NCBI GenBank assembly: GCA_002077045.2
Contig: KZ111173.1
Span: 62,001-126,000, forward strand
Direction of reading: 5' to 3'
DNA length: 64,000 bases
Source of the DNA: Rachicladosporium sp. CCFEE 5018
Taxonomy: Eukaryota; Ascomycota; Dothideomycetes; Cladosporiales; Cladosporiaceae
Below the pieces are notes generated by a model. That model saw nothing but the letters and a program-made list of their open reading frames with translations, was not told where the DNA came from and searched no databases. The position numbers and the translations under genes are program-made. Of the stretch, positions 10,484 through 22,071 are shown one piece after another. Each line of letters opens with the position of its first letter. Position 1 is the first letter of the stretch.

Positions 10484-10860
10484 TTACTGCGTCTTCACCT
10501 CGCCATCCGCCTCAACATTGATGTGCTCGTTCGATGAGAGCGAGTGGACCTTGTCCGCTGGGAACGAGGCACTGTTCGCAATGTTAGCCCTCTGGCGGTC
10601 GCATATCTTGTCAGGTGCGGAATATACGTGAAGCCCTTCACCAGCTTGAACTCGTGCTCGATCTTGCCGCCTTGATCGGTGACTTGCTTCTTCGCGCTGC
10701 ACCAGAGATCAGCTTGCTGGCTTCGGGAGTGACGTGCGTGGTAACGCATACCTTTCCAGCTGGTCAGGGCTCGCACCTTCCTTCAAAGAAACCTGTTGTC
10801 GCATGAGTAGTTGTCCGCGTGCTGATCAGGATGGACAGGACTGACATTGATCTGAGGCAT
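10484..10860 (-). CDS. peptidase inhibitor I9 / PBI2-like protein, 70 aa, four exons
   Basis: Four small exons (10846-10860, 10752-10792, 10628-10696, 10484-10571) joined over introns of 53, 55 and 56 bp with GT/AG borders give a 70-residue protein. It starts MPQIN, continues through SLKEGASPDQLE and KKQVTDQGGKI.HEF..VKGFT, and ends FPADKVHSLSSNEHINVEADGEVKTQ-like. This is the inhibitor I9 (subtilisin propeptide-like) fold. In yeast the PBI2 protein inhibits vacuolar protease B and takes part in vacuole fusion. The length fits the family and there is no signal peptide, so it acts in the cytosol or vacuole. Simple frame finding misses the gene because no exon exceeds 30 codons. Confidence 0.88.
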
Positions 10861-11621
10861 CTTAAGGGATCGAACGGTGAAGAAAGTTCTGCGAATCGGA
10901 TGCGTAGCGAAGATGGTGATGCGTGAGGAGATTGAGAGGAACCCGAGATCGATTGAGGTTGGTCGTCTATACATGTACCTACTAGGCAACACGAGCATGC
11001 GTGACTTGGTGAAGTTCTATTGACACACGTCATATACAGCCCCACTATGCATCGCACCTGCCCCACCAAGGCGGAAGTGAAGTGAAGTGAAGTGTGGACA
11101 CCTCAGGCATCAAAGTCGAACCGCGTGCATCTGAAAGGGAACATCCTCGGAGACCACTGCCAGTTCGCCCAAAGTACCTTTGAATCTCTTGCCGTCCACT
11201 GACGATTCGCAGCTGATCTTGGTGCGTCGCATTCATCGTTCCACTGCCAAGAAGATGGCAGAAGAGGCATTGTTGGAAAGCGCTATAGGACCGATGGTCG
11301 GATTGTCGCATACACATTGAGGAAGCAATTTAGGGCTATGCAAGGCATGCCTCTCTGGCCAAATAATGGAGTGCGCGTTAGAAAACGTCTGAACTCATAT
11401 CGCAAAGTCAACAGAGGATGCGAAGTCGCTGCGATTCCGGTCGGGAACAGCAACCGAGCAATGGCCGTGCGCCAGAAATGTACCTCGGATAGAAACGGCT
11501 TGCTTTGGCAGAGCTCAATGCAAGCAAAACATTTAGTTCCTGGGCTGTACGTAGCAGATGTGCTCAGCATAGCTACAACGCGTCCACTGTATCTTCCTCT
11601 CCTCTTACTCGATACCTTAAC
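10861..11621. other. divergent intergenic region
   Basis: Promoter region shared by the minus-strand inhibitor gene and the plus-strand 2-methylcitrate dehydratase gene. Apart from the GAAGT repeat I see only short unsupported frames. Confidence 0.5.
11074..11093. repeat. GAAGT pentanucleotide repeat (4 units)
   Basis: Four perfect tandem GAAGT units, a short microsatellite in the spacer between the inhibitor gene and the prpD gene. Confidence 0.85.
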
Positions 11622-13331
11622 ATGAGTGCCATTGCTGCACGCAGCCTGCTCCGAGCGAGTGCACGTCGAACAGCACCCAGAGCTGCACTCCAGAGCTCCA
11701 CCAGACTTGCTCAACAGGCCTTCAGACAACAATTTCCTCAGACGCAATTGAACACCGCAGGAGCATTCTCCGCCACCATGATCCCCAAGTCAGACGCAAT
11801 GGCCACTCCAAAGAAAGCTGCCGAGTATGACAAGGAGATTGTGGATATGGCCTCGTACATCCACAACTACAAAATTGACTCGGACCTTGCTGTATGAGAT
11901 GTCCAAGACGCAGGGAATAGCCACAAGTCTGACAGTATACAGATCGACACCGCCCGCTTCGTCTTCCTCGACACTCTTGGCTGCGGTCTCAAAGCCCTCG
12001 AATTTCCTCAATGCACGAAACTCCTCGGCCCAACAGTCGAGGGCACCACAGTGCCTCACGGCACGAAAGTCCCCGGCACGCCCTACCAGCTCGATCCTAT
12101 AAACGGTGCCTTTAACATCGGCGCCATGATCCGTTGGCTCGACTTCAACGACTGCTGGCTCGCAGCCGAGTGGGGCCACCCTTCAGACAACCTGGGCGCA
12201 ATCCTCGCAGTCGCAGACTGGATGACCCGCACGAATAAGGCTGGAGGTACCAAGATTGGCAATGGACGCACATTCACTGTCAAGGATGTGCTAGAAGGCA
12301 TGGTCAAGGCACATGAGATACAAGGTTGCTTGGCACTGGAGAACAGCTTCAACAAAGTCGGCCTCGACCACGTCGTCCTCGTCAAAGTCGCTTCCACCGC
12401 AGTAGTCTCTCAAATGCTCGGTCTCTCCGAAGCGCAGACCCGCGACGCCATCTCGCAAGCCTGGTGCGATGGTCAGAGCATGCGCACATACCGCCACACG
12501 CCCAACACCATGTCCCGCAAGTCCTGGGCTGCCGGCGACGCCTGCCAGACAGCCGTGAATCTCTGCTTGAAAGTCATGAAAGGTGAGGGCGGGATGGCGA
12601 CTGTGTTGTCGGCACCAACATGGGGGTTCTACGACGTCAACTTTGGCGGCAAGCCATTCCAATTCCAGCGCGCCTACGGCTGCTACGTGATGGAGAATGT
12701 ACTTTTCAAGGTCTCCTACCCGGCCGAATTCCACTCGCAGACTGCCGTTGAAGCCGCGCAGCGTCTCAACAAGAAGCTGGCGGCTATGGGCAAGACGGCC
12801 GCGGACATCGACCACGTCGTCAACCGCACGCACGAAGCCTGCATTCGCATTATTGACAAACAGCACAAGCCTATGGACAACTTCGCCGACCGCGATCACT
12901 GCGTGCAGTACATGGTTGCCAACATGTTCGTCTACAACCGCCTTGTAGCCGAGGACTACGCCGATAGCTCCGAAGCCGCGCAATCGCCTCTCCTCGAATC
13001 GCTGCGCCGAAGCATCTCCTGCGTGGAAGACCCGCAGTTCACAGCCGACTACCATGATCCCGAGAAGCGCACTATCGCCAACGCCCTTACAGTCACCTTG
13101 AAAGATGGCACAGCACTGGATGAGGAGGTCGTGGAGGCGCCACTTGGACACAGACTCAGGCGAGAGGAGGCCAAGCCGGAGATCTTGGAGAAGTACAGAC
13201 GGCATCTGGAGCCGCACTTCCCGGCTGAGAGGACGAAGCAGCTTGTGGATTTGGGCAATGCGCCGGAGAAGCTTTATGCGATGCCGGTGGATTTGTATGT
13301 GGATTTGTATGCTAAGGAGAGGATATTGTAG
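11622..13331 (+). CDS. prpD: 2-methylcitrate dehydratase, mitochondrial (MmgE/PrpD family)
   Basis: Exons 11622-11891 and 11943-13331 flank a 51-bp phase-0 intron and give 552 residues, normal for the family. The first 50 or so residues are rich in Arg, Ala and Ser without acidic residues (SLLRASARRTAPRAALQ), a mitochondrial targeting sequence. The body carries typical PrpD motifs: LDTLGCGLKAL, GAFNIGAMIRWLDFND, WGHPSDN, and AWCDGQSMRTYRHTPNT. The enzyme dehydrates 2-methylcitrate in the methylcitrate cycle, which removes toxic propionyl-CoA from odd-chain fatty acids and branched amino acids. The gene is convergent with the ankyrin relic, with 51 bp between their stops. A long frame on the opposite strand is an antisense shadow. 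Confidence 0.95.
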
Positions 13332-13382
13332 ATAGACTTCATCAAGAGTACGGTTTCTAAGTACGTTCAAAGGCCGCATGCA

Positions 13383-14360
13383 TCAGCCATCATCTGCTTC
13401 CATTTGCTCATCCAGCAGCTGTGCGGGTGTCTTGCCGTTCTTGTCTTTCACATCCAATCTTGCGCCATGCTTCTCGAGTAGCTCCATAGCTTCTACCTCC
13501 CGCCCATACGCAGCGAAATGCGTTGGCGTCCAGCTAGCATAAAGCGACTTGCTCTCATCTTTGACCATGATTAAGCCTGCCTCCGTCAACAGCTCGTTGA
13601 CGTCCGCACCATGCTCGAGAAGCACACGTATAACGTCCAGTCGGCCCAGCTCAGCGGCATAGTGCAAGGCTCCAGAGCCATTCACAGCAAATTTCTGCTC
13701 TATCAGTAGCTCAGCCATGCGCGTCCCCTCTGCGCGGGCTGACAACGACAGCAGCGAGTTCTTGTAGGTATATCTATACGGCTTCTTCGTTAGACTGCGG
13801 CCGCTGACACCGTGTTCGAGAAGCATAGTCACGATGGGCTACTTCTGGAAGTTAAGAGCGACGTCGAGCGGGTTGCCCCAGCGCTCCATCTCGATTCTGA
13901 GACTTGCTGGCCAGGCGGTGCCTAAAGCTTCGAGCACAGCGACGTCGCCCTTTCGGATGCTTGGTACTAGAATCGCTCGATCTAGAAACGGTGCTCGCTT
14001 CATACCACACTTCGACTTCGCAAACTTGGCTAAGACTGGGATCGCCGCCGCGTGGCCGTTGTACGCTGCTTTCGTGATCGCTCGCTGGATATTGGACATG
14101 GGCATCGCGAGGACCTGGCGCTCCTCGTCCTTGGTATGATCTGGATGGTTGTCGTTGTAAATGACAAGCTGTTCTTCTAGCGCCTGCTTGCCGGCGTTGG
14201 GCTGTGAGAGCACTTGGCGTAGTGCTTCGATGTTGCCGGAAGAGCTCGCGTTGATGAGGGACAGGGCGAGGTCATCGCCTAGGAGAACATCCCATAGGTC
14301 GCGCGAGGTGTCGTACCAGCCTGCTGCTTGTCGATGCTGTGCGGGAGTTGATTCTGACAT
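13383..14360 (-). pseudogene. one-unit ankyrin-type gene with nonsense codon
   Basis: From ATG 14360 the frame encodes about 325 codons, interrupted once by TAG at 13839-13841. It contains one copy of the unit found twice in the 646-residue proteins: LWDVLLGDDLAL, NIQRAITKAAYNGHA, FAKSKCG, VPSIRKGD, WGNPLDVALN, then after the stop the VTMLLEHG, SGALHYAAELG and ASWTPTHFAA motifs. The TAG aligns with a Trp in the second half of the two-unit paralogues, which suggests TGG to TAG. No splice pair removes it. Either the gene is dead, or it makes a protein lacking the C-terminal ankyrin repeats. Confidence 0.7.
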
Positions 14361-15018
14361 TGTTGCTGGAGAGGGTTTCTTCTTTGTGAGGTGAACAGGA
14401 GACTGGAAGTCTGGATGATTGAACGTTGCAATGGGGAGAGACGGGCAATCACGACTCTGCAGCGTCTAGGCTGACCTTATGCAGAGCAGTGGATCAACCT
14501 GACACTCGAGTGTTTTCGAGAAAGTGCTCGGTGTCTCCCATTCACGGACACCGTCTACGAAAGTTGTGCCGCGCCTACACATATCGCTCGATTAGTAAAG
14601 TGCTGTGCCAAACGGAAACGCTGGCGAGTAAGGGACTTGAATCAAGGCTGCAAGCTTGAACCCGTGAATGCGTATCTCCATGGGCGAGACCTTCATATTG
14701 AAACTCGATGTCGCCTGAGCGAAGTACATACCCAGACGTGCCAGACCAGGACGGTGCTGGGAAGCTTTGACCAAGTATGCCAAGCAATTTCGAAGGGCGT
14801 CTAGCCATTGGCACAGCGTGGTCGAAATGCCTCCTCGCCACCTCGCTACAGCATGGCGTATAGACGCGCGCAACGAAGGTCCGGGCCAAGATGCCGCAGA
14901 TCTTCTCGCTACGGCGAACAGTACTGATACCGACCGCCGCTGAAATTCCGCAGGTCTTGCATCGTCCCAATCGGCCGAGCAAGCGATTCCAAAAGTTGCC
15001 TGTTGCACGGGCGGAACA
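14361..15018. other. intergenic region
   Basis: Upstream of the ankyrin relic and downstream of ankyrin copy B. Frames of about 130 codons on the minus strand have no recognisable domain and overlap each other, so I do not call a gene. Confidence 0.45.
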
Positions 15019-16959
15019 TCAAGCAGCTGACTCCTCCGCTTGCTTCTTCAATACCTCATCTGCAGTCATCCCCTCGATATCTTCTACGTCATCCTTCGCG
15101 CCCTTACTTCTCAACAGCTCCATAGCCTCCACCTGCCCCCTCGAGGCAGTAAAGTGTAATGGTGTCCAACTCGCATGCAGCGCCTTCTTCTGACTCGTGA
15201 TACCTTCGTCCGCCAGTATCTCATCCATATCCGCGCCATGATCCAACAAAAACTGCATCATATCAAGAGCACCGATTTCCGAGCAGCGGTGCAGCGCACC
15301 TGACTCCTTTACCGGCAACGAGTGCTTCGACACCAATGCCTCCATCAATCGCCTTCCCCGCGCTCCTGCCGCCCAGCATAGCCAAGACGACGGATAGCTG
15401 CCCCTCGGTCTCCTGTTCTTAGTCAGACCATTGGGATCGACGCCATGCTCGAGCACCGTGGCAACCATATCCCAATTGCGGAAATTGACAACGAGGTCGA
15501 GCATGTATCCCCAATGACCTAAGTTGAGTCTCACAGTCTCTGGGTAGGCTGCCACCACGGCGTCGAAGACTGCTGTTTGGCGGGCGCGGACGACGGGGAC
15601 GATGAACATGCGGTCAACCAGGTCTGACAGCTTCAGCTTGCATTGCTTCTTGGCGAATGAGAGGAGAAGCGTGACGGCTTCGGCTTTGCCATTGATGGCG
15701 GCTAGGGTCAGGACACGGGACAGGTTCGTATAGGGCATGGCAGAAACGTGGCTCCAGCCCTCAGGCATGGCTTTGTCAGCTCTCGGTTCGTCCCGACTAT
15801 AAATCGTATGCTGCTTCTCGAGCGCAAGCTCAATGGTCTTCGGGTCTGCAAGAAGATCCCGTAAGCTCTTCACATCTTCTGCTAAGGCCGCTTCTGTCAA
15901 AGGCAAGGCTAAGTCGTCACCGAGTAGGACTTCCCACATGCCTCGTGTTGAGGCGTAGATGCTAGGGAGCGAGCTCAGATCATCTAGCGTGCGTTCTGAT
16001 TGGTTCAGCACGTCTTGTGGTGTCCGGCTATATGCGTCTAGTATGTTGTCTCGAGCTCCACTACTGCGTAGCAATGCCATGGCGTCAAGCTGGCGCTTTG
16101 AAGCGGCGGCGTGCATAGGCGTCCAAGTCGCGAGCAGCTTTCGCTCCGACTCGTTGCCTTGGACGCCGTCTACTGGCATGAGATCGTCAAGGCCAGCGCC
16201 GCGCTCGATCAGGAATTTCATGGCGACTGTGTGCCCGCCCTCGGCTGCGTGATGAAGCGCACCTGAGCCGGCGATGGGGAAGCCTTGCTCGATGAGGAGT
16301 TCGCTCAGCCGTGTGCCGTAGACGTCTACGCCGAGGAAGAGCTTGGAATCACTCCACTTGCTTCTTCGAGACGGCTTTGTGGTGCTTCGGATGTTGATGC
16401 CGTGTTCGAGCAACACAGTGACGATGTTGAGTTGATTCTGAGTCAGAGCTAGATCGAGTGGGAGACCCCAGTGGCCTAGGTCCAGCGTCAATGCTGGAGG
16501 ATAGGCCATCACTAGGGCGTCGAAGATCTTCTCCTGCCCCTTCTTGATCACGGGGATGAGTAGTGTGCGGTCGACGAGATCCCCTGCTTTGAGTCGGCAT
16601 TTTTGAACCGCGAATTCGAGCAGAATCCTGATGGCTTCAGGGCAGTTATATACGGCTGCCTTGTTGAGCGCCCGTTGCAAGTTCGAGACCGGCAAGACTC
16701 TCACGGTGCGAGTCCTGGCGTCGACGTGTCTAGGACGATCCTCATGGTAGATGACGTTTTGCTCTTCCGACGCGAGCTCTGTTGTTTGCGGACTGGCAAG
16801 GAGTGCTTTGAGGGCTTTGCATTGAGCGTCGTGTGAAGTACTTGCTTCGATGAGTGGGAGTGCCAGATCTGGGCCGGTGAAGACGCTCCAGAGGGGGAGG
16901 GAAGACTCGTGGTAGCTGATCTTGCCGGGCTCCAGGTCTGCGAGGGTCAGGTCGGGCAT
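15019..16959 (-). CDS. two-unit ankyrin-type repeat protein, copy B (646 aa)
   Basis: ATG 16959, no introns, 646 residues, the same length as copy A and very similar throughout. Two homologous halves each have the LPLWSV or MWEVLLG start, a central LGHWG motif and C-terminal ankyrin-like repeats (SGALHHAAEGGHTVAM, SWTPLHFTASRGQVEAMELL). No catalytic or membrane segment is visible, so a cytosolic or nuclear scaffold role is inferred only from the repeats. The last 20 residues differ from copy A. The frame is intact despite many substitutions, mostly synonymous or conservative by eye, which argues that both copies have stayed under selection. Confidence 0.85.
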   Translation of the reverse strand: MPDLTLADLEPGKISYHESSLPLWSVFTGPDLALPLIEASTSHDAQCKALKALLASPQTTELASEEQNVIYHEDRPRHVDARTRTVRVLPVSNLQRALNKAAVYNCPEAIRILLEFAVQKCRLKAGDLVDRTLLIPVIKKGQEKIFDALVMAYPPALTLDLGHWGLPLDLALTQNQLNIVTVLLEHGINIRSTTKPSRRSKWSDSKLFLGVDVYGTRLSELLIEQGFPIAGSGALHHAAEGGHTVAMKFLIERGAGLDDLMPVDGVQGNESERKLLATWTPMHAAASKRQLDAMALLRSSGARDNILDAYSRTPQDVLNQSERTLDDLSSLPSIYASTRGMWEVLLGDDLALPLTEAALAEDVKSLRDLLADPKTIELALEKQHTIYSRDEPRADKAMPEGWSHVSAMPYTNLSRVLTLAAINGKAEAVTLLLSFAKKQCKLKLSDLVDRMFIVPVVRARQTAVFDAVVAAYPETVRLNLGHWGYMLDLVVNFRNWDMVATVLEHGVDPNGLTKNRRPRGSYPSSWLCWAAGARGRRLMEALVSKHSLPVKESGALHRCSEIGALDMMQFLLDHGADMDEILADEGITSQKKALHASWTPLHFTASRGQVEAMELLRSKGAKDDVEDIEGMTADEVLKKQAEESAA

Positions 16960-18426
16960 GGTGAGGATCTGCGAGGGTGAGTCTGGTGGAGTCAGAAGTA
17001 ATTTGCCTTGCGGCTATACGACGAGTCTCGATGTAAGGAATAGGAAGACGAGATAGAATGAAGTTATGTACTTCCCAAAGAATGGAAACTCTGATCGACT
17101 TTCTGCGCGGTGATCCGGCGGTGTCTGTACACAGCCTCATGGTGCTGTGCCGCTCAAGCTGGTGGACAAAATGCTTGAGGTTGGGTGTATCTCGACCCTG
17201 AGTGCGTGTTGTACACAACGTGTCGACAACAACCTTGTGTCAACAGCATGGGAAAACGATGAATGTCCATGTGGAGAGTCTTCTAGTTCCACGTGGCGGA
17301 TTGCCGGAGTGAGCTCCCTGCATATGTGATGGCAAAAGCTTCAATGCGACATCCGGTCACTGTAAGATGCTTCAACACGTGGCGATGGCATCTTGTGCAC
17401 CGCTTGCTTGGGACGTCACGATGCGATGCTCGACCTCGGTGTTGTCGGGGAGGCGCAGGCGTTGCAAATAGTCGGCCTTAATGTATCTTCTCCGTATTGT
17501 CTCAATGTAAGTCATGATCACGTGCACTAGCCCAATCTATCATGCACGTCGACGTCACCTCGCGAGGGAGTTGGCTTCCGCTCCTGCAGCTGAAGAGGGA
17601 GTGCGAGTCCAGTCGCCTGCGAGTCTGTCATGCATTAAATCCCACCAACCGCGACCGACGTTGACGCTGCATGCCGGCAGCTATACATAATACTTGACCA
17701 CCAAAGTCAAATCTCCATACTGCACTTCTGCACAGTGCCATTCTCTGCCGCCAAGGATCCTCGCTTGGGCTGGGCTGGACTTGGACTAAACGACGATCAC
17801 GCGCTTGATGCCCGACGAAGTCGAGTTTGCTGCATTTTCGCCCTAGGTTGAGAAAGTGGTACGAGTCGTGGGGGAGGGGAGACCTGGTCTTGCGCATATG
17901 AGAAGGGAGTGAAGTTAAGCCGCGGACCGGTGGATGAGATAGCACGAGATTGTAAGGCTGTCGCATTGGGGAATTGCCGTAGCGAGGCTTGAGACACATC
18001 ACGCACAAGGCTTGGGGGAAGGACGCGGATCTCAGAGGAGGGGCTGCCCGCCATTGAAGAAGTAGCGCCGGCCACATAACGGCACTAGATACCCCGGACT
18101 GTGAGCACAACGCTGCAATCACTGGGATATCCCCAGCTGAGCTCAGGCATCAAGACATCTTGTAAGTACGGCACCCATCCGGCTACTGTACCATTGCTAC
18201 ATGAGGCTAGAAGCCGGGCGTACACTATCTGCTGAAGCGGCGTCATGACTTGGCCGGTGCCCGACCTCAGTGATGCGCACTTCGCACTTGCCATATTTCC
18301 CTCTTCATGATCATGGAGCGTGCTGTTGTCAAGTTACCTGCTAACAAATCGATGGAACAGACTCGCGTGAGGGCTGGCTCGGTCGCATCGATTACCCTCC
18401 CACCGAAGACCTTGGCCCTCCTGGAC
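16960..18426. other. duplicated intergenic region, copy B
   Basis: Divergent promoter region homologous to 4948-6425. The same short frames recur in both copies with substitutions and small indels, and none is supported as a gene. Confidence 0.6.
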
Positions 18427-21400
18427 ATGTCTTATCACCGCAATCTGTCACCTGGGAGCCGGCGACTGACGAACCCGGCAAGAGCCTCAGACAGCGGACT
18501 CGATCCATACTATGGCACAAGACACACCACACACGTGTCACCACGAGGCAGTAGCGACCGTGTCATCCCGATCTCGACTCAGACGTACGTCAACGTACCT
18601 GCTAGTAGTGCTGGAGCGAGCAGCGTGCGGCCAGTGTCGGGCTACGATACATACTCTGGACGACCCAGGAGATCGTCATTCATCGAGAGCAACAGAGGAT
18701 CGAGTGCAGCTGTCAATCAGCCCGTCAGCCGTAGCCGACCGACTGTAGTGCAGAACGACTACGCACGGCCGGCAAGCCCAGCGAGACGAGAACGGGAGTA
18801 CTATGTCACCCCGGCTTCGTCTATCGCACCCAAGGAGACACGCAAGTTTGAGCATAAGAAGGTCTACAGCGTGGACGATGGAGGTGCGAAGCTAGTCGCC
18901 GATGTCAATCTACCAGCTGGCGGAGAGAGACATCACCGCAGAAGAGAGAGTGGTGGAGGAGATGCTGCGGCCTATCGGAATATGCGCGCAGACAACAGGA
19001 AGTCCTATCATGGCCCATCATCGAAGCACGAGAAAGCGATTGAAGATGATGACTTCTCTTACACTGATCCGGCTGCTATGTACAAGGACACGGAGCCACG
19101 ATGGAGACCAGAGATTAGACAGAGGCGAGGTAGTCTTGATCGTGGCGGTGCTAGTCGCGAACGTCCAGCGAGCATGCTGGAGCCATTCGGTGGCGACCCG
19201 AGACGATCTGCACGTGAGATCGGGCCGCCACCAAGTCAGCGAGGCTGGGATAAGATCAAGGACCTCGGCCGCAGCCAGACGTTGCGTGAGCCTCGTGTCT
19301 CACANNNNNNNNNNNNNNNNNNNNNNNNNNNNNNNNNNNNNNNNNNNNNNNNNNNNNNNNNNNNNNNNNNNNNNNNNNNNNNNNNNNNNNNNNNNNNNNN
19401 NNNNACCGCAGCGTCTCTCGGAGAGGCTTTGGCATCAGGCCAGAAAGCAAAGACCGCTTCGGCAACCGCAGTAGCGATGAGAGCATTGAGCACCGTCAAC
19501 GAGATTTAGCACGAGACTCTGGCTATGCCGAGCCTCATCGCCGAGACACGGCTCCGTCCTTCGTGTACCCCGAGCAAGAGCACCGACGGGCTCCGGCAGC
19601 TGTCGATGATCGCGAAAGGGTACCTGCCGAGAGAGACGCAGCACCGAAGCAGAGCCGACGACGCGAACACGAACGAAGCTACGAGGACTACGAGAGCGAC
19701 CGCGATCGGGCAAGTGGACGTACCAAGCCACGTGACCGCGAGGTGGAACGTGACGACCGACGCGAAAGGCACCATCACCGACACGATACCGCTGATCGAG
19801 ACTACGATCGAACAGACAAGGATCAGCGTGAGAGCGGCGACAGTGGGAGCGGAGCAGCGAAGGTCGCTGTTGGTGGTCTAGGTGCTGCTGCGGCAATGTA
19901 TGGGCTCAGCAAAGAGAAGGAGAAGCGAGATGACCGCAAGAAAGATGAGGAGCGTGAGCGTGAGCGTGAACGCGAGCGTGAGAAGGGGAAAGAGCGAGAG
20001 CGCGAGAAGGAACGGGAGCTCGAGTGGCAACGCGAGAGGGATGAGGAGCAAGGTCGACGGCGAGAGGCTGACCGGCTAGTAGAGGCAGAGCGTGTCCGCG
20101 AAGCCGAACGACTACAAGAGCTTGAGCGATCGAGAGAGGCAGTGCGTGCCACCGAGACTCGCAAAGACCGCGATACAGACTCTGATCGACGACGACGCCA
20201 TGCGAATTCGCACTCAGATGATGCACCGCCAGAACGCCAGCGCGATGCCTACGATGATCCGGATCGGGGACTCGGCTTTGCGTTCGAGGGACCTGGATCG
20301 CAAAACACGCGCGATGCACCAAGAGAGGCAACTCGCGATGCACCACAACAGTATGCTGAACCCGAGTCGTTCTCACAGCCTGAGCCGAAGCGCTCACATG
20401 ATCGTGACCTTGATGGTGCAGCTTACGAAGCTCCTACAACCGCAGGCGCCCAGATGCCTGGCTCTTTCAACGATCCAGATGAAGACTACAGACGTCGCAT
20501 GGAACAAGTGCAGCGCGAACTCGGACTGCCGCAACAAGAAGCATCTCACAGCTCAGACTCAGATCCTGATCGTGAACGGCGTCGACGTGAGCGCGCTCAG
20601 CGTCAAGCCGACAGACAGACACGCATGGGCAATGCCGCGCCTGACAACAGTTCCGAATACAGAGACGCCGCAACCCCTGCCAGTGACTCCCGTGGTCTCC
20701 GTGGCAGCTTCGACGACGACGCAAGTCAAGCACCCAGCTCTGTCACCTGGAACTCAGGCACTTCCTCGACAGCGCCCAGAGAGCTTCGCCGCCGCAACAG
20801 CATCCTGGACCGTCCGATGGAGGACTCGGCGGGCATGGCGCAGATCATCGACAATAGTCAGAGCGATCGCCGGGAACAAAGAGTGCGCATCGTTGACCCG
20901 CCTACCGAGGATAGTGACAATCGACCGAAGGGTATCTTGAAGCGACCGACGCCGAAGTTTCCTGATCATCCGAATCAGGTTAGGGAAGGCGTGGCGCCGT
21001 TGAAAGATGTACGTAACAACGCCGTCTCCACACTATCACAATATCACGCTGACCAGACTTAGGCAAACAAGAAAGGCATCCCACCTGGCGCACGCTGGAC
21101 GAAGATAGACCGCAAACTCGTCAACCCCGAAGCCCTTGAAGACGCCAAAGAGCGCTTCGAAGAACGCATGGACTTCGTCATCGTCCTACGCGTGCTGACG
21201 AAGGAGGAGATCCAGAAACTCGCCGACCGCACCCGTGAGATCAGAGGTACATTTGACTCCCACGTCATGTGATTGACAGCTTGCTAACAGCCACATCAGA
21301 AAAACGCCACGAAACGCCCGAAGAGCGCACCGAGCGGCGCGACAAAGGCGAGCGGAGACGCAAGGAAAAGGATCGCGAGAGGCGGGAGAAGGACGAGTAT

Positions 21401-21583
21401 TCGGATCATAGCGAGGATGAGTATGCGCCTAAGGCGCCGCGGATGCTGGAGGCGCCTGCTAGTGCTGGAGCCATCGGGACTTCTACATTTGGCAGCGATG
21501 CGGACTTCATTAGAGACAACAGGGAGAGGAGGGGCGAGAGGGATGGGGAGAGGATTTATGCGAGTAGAGGGAGCCGGGAGTGA
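18427..21583 (+). CDS. large charged protein of DUF3824 type, copy B, three exons and an internal gap
   Basis: The gene starts MSYHRNLSPGSRRL at 18427. Exon 1 runs to 21008 and includes the N block 19305-19404. Introns at 21009-21062 (54 bp) and 21247-21299 (53 bp) lead to exons 21063-21246 and 21300-21583. Using the 197 bases of copy A for the gap restores one frame and predicts about 1048 residues. Order: disordered Arg/Ser/Pro N-terminus with HKKVYSVDDG; a very charged Arg/Glu repeat region, likely helical; an RPKGILKRPTPKFPD segment; then a conserved block KGIPPGARWTKIDRKLV with FEER..FVIVLRVLTKEEIQ. The tail is charged. From memory this architecture is conserved in Pezizomycotina without a known role. 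The frame break after the gap is an artefact of the 100-N filler. Confidence 0.8.
19305..19404. other. assembly gap (100 N) inside coding exon
   Basis: Placeholder gap. The flanking bases match 7303 and 7501 in copy A, which has 197 bases between them, so the real length is probably 197 and the filler shifts the frame. Confidence 0.98.
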
Positions 21584-22071
21584 AAGCGGTCGTGGTGAGG
21601 AGATGGTTGGTAGGGCTGAATGCAACGAGTTCGGGATTCGACTCCACGTGCTCTGAAGTATCAGCGCGTGAGCGCGGCGTGGTTGTAAGTCGTGGTATAG
21701 AAGCACTGTTGCACATGTCATGTGGGGAAGCTTTCGTCGTAAACCATACATCAAAACCTTCCCCCCATGCATTCTGTTACCCAGCTCAAGTTACTGTAGT
21801 AAGATACCGATCCAAATCTCCATGACCAACGATTACGAATCCTGTCACTGCAGATGGAAACCCTCCCAGGCTGTCGGGAAGCACAAGCCCAGCGCCCTGA
21901 ATGAACCCTTTGGTGCCCTGCGTCGATGCATAAGCAACCCCTGTACGCCCTCTTGATGCTTCAGGACGCCCTACGCTAAGCATCTTTCTTCTCAGAACGC
22001 CCTGATTTCGTGCACACCGCTCATCACTTGGTTCTTATCTTCATCTCGTCGTCTCTCATTGGTGCTATCGT
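21584..22071. other. convergent intergenic region
   Basis: The 3' flanks of the DUF3824-type gene and the Ser-rich gene face each other here. No gene is recognised. Confidence 0.5.

Larger units (their letters stand above)
15068..19771. repeat. direct segmental duplication, copy B
   Basis: Counterpart of 3058-7867 about 12 kb away in direct orientation. The offset falls from about 12.01 kb at the ankyrin gene to 11.90 kb after the gap at 19305, where 100 N replaces 197 bases present in copy A. Positions 19405-19771 are identical to 7501-7867. Confidence 0.9.

Noticed and set aside
12291..13379. 362-codon minus-strand frame
   Set aside because: Antisense to the well-supported 2-methylcitrate dehydratase exon; no domain of its own.
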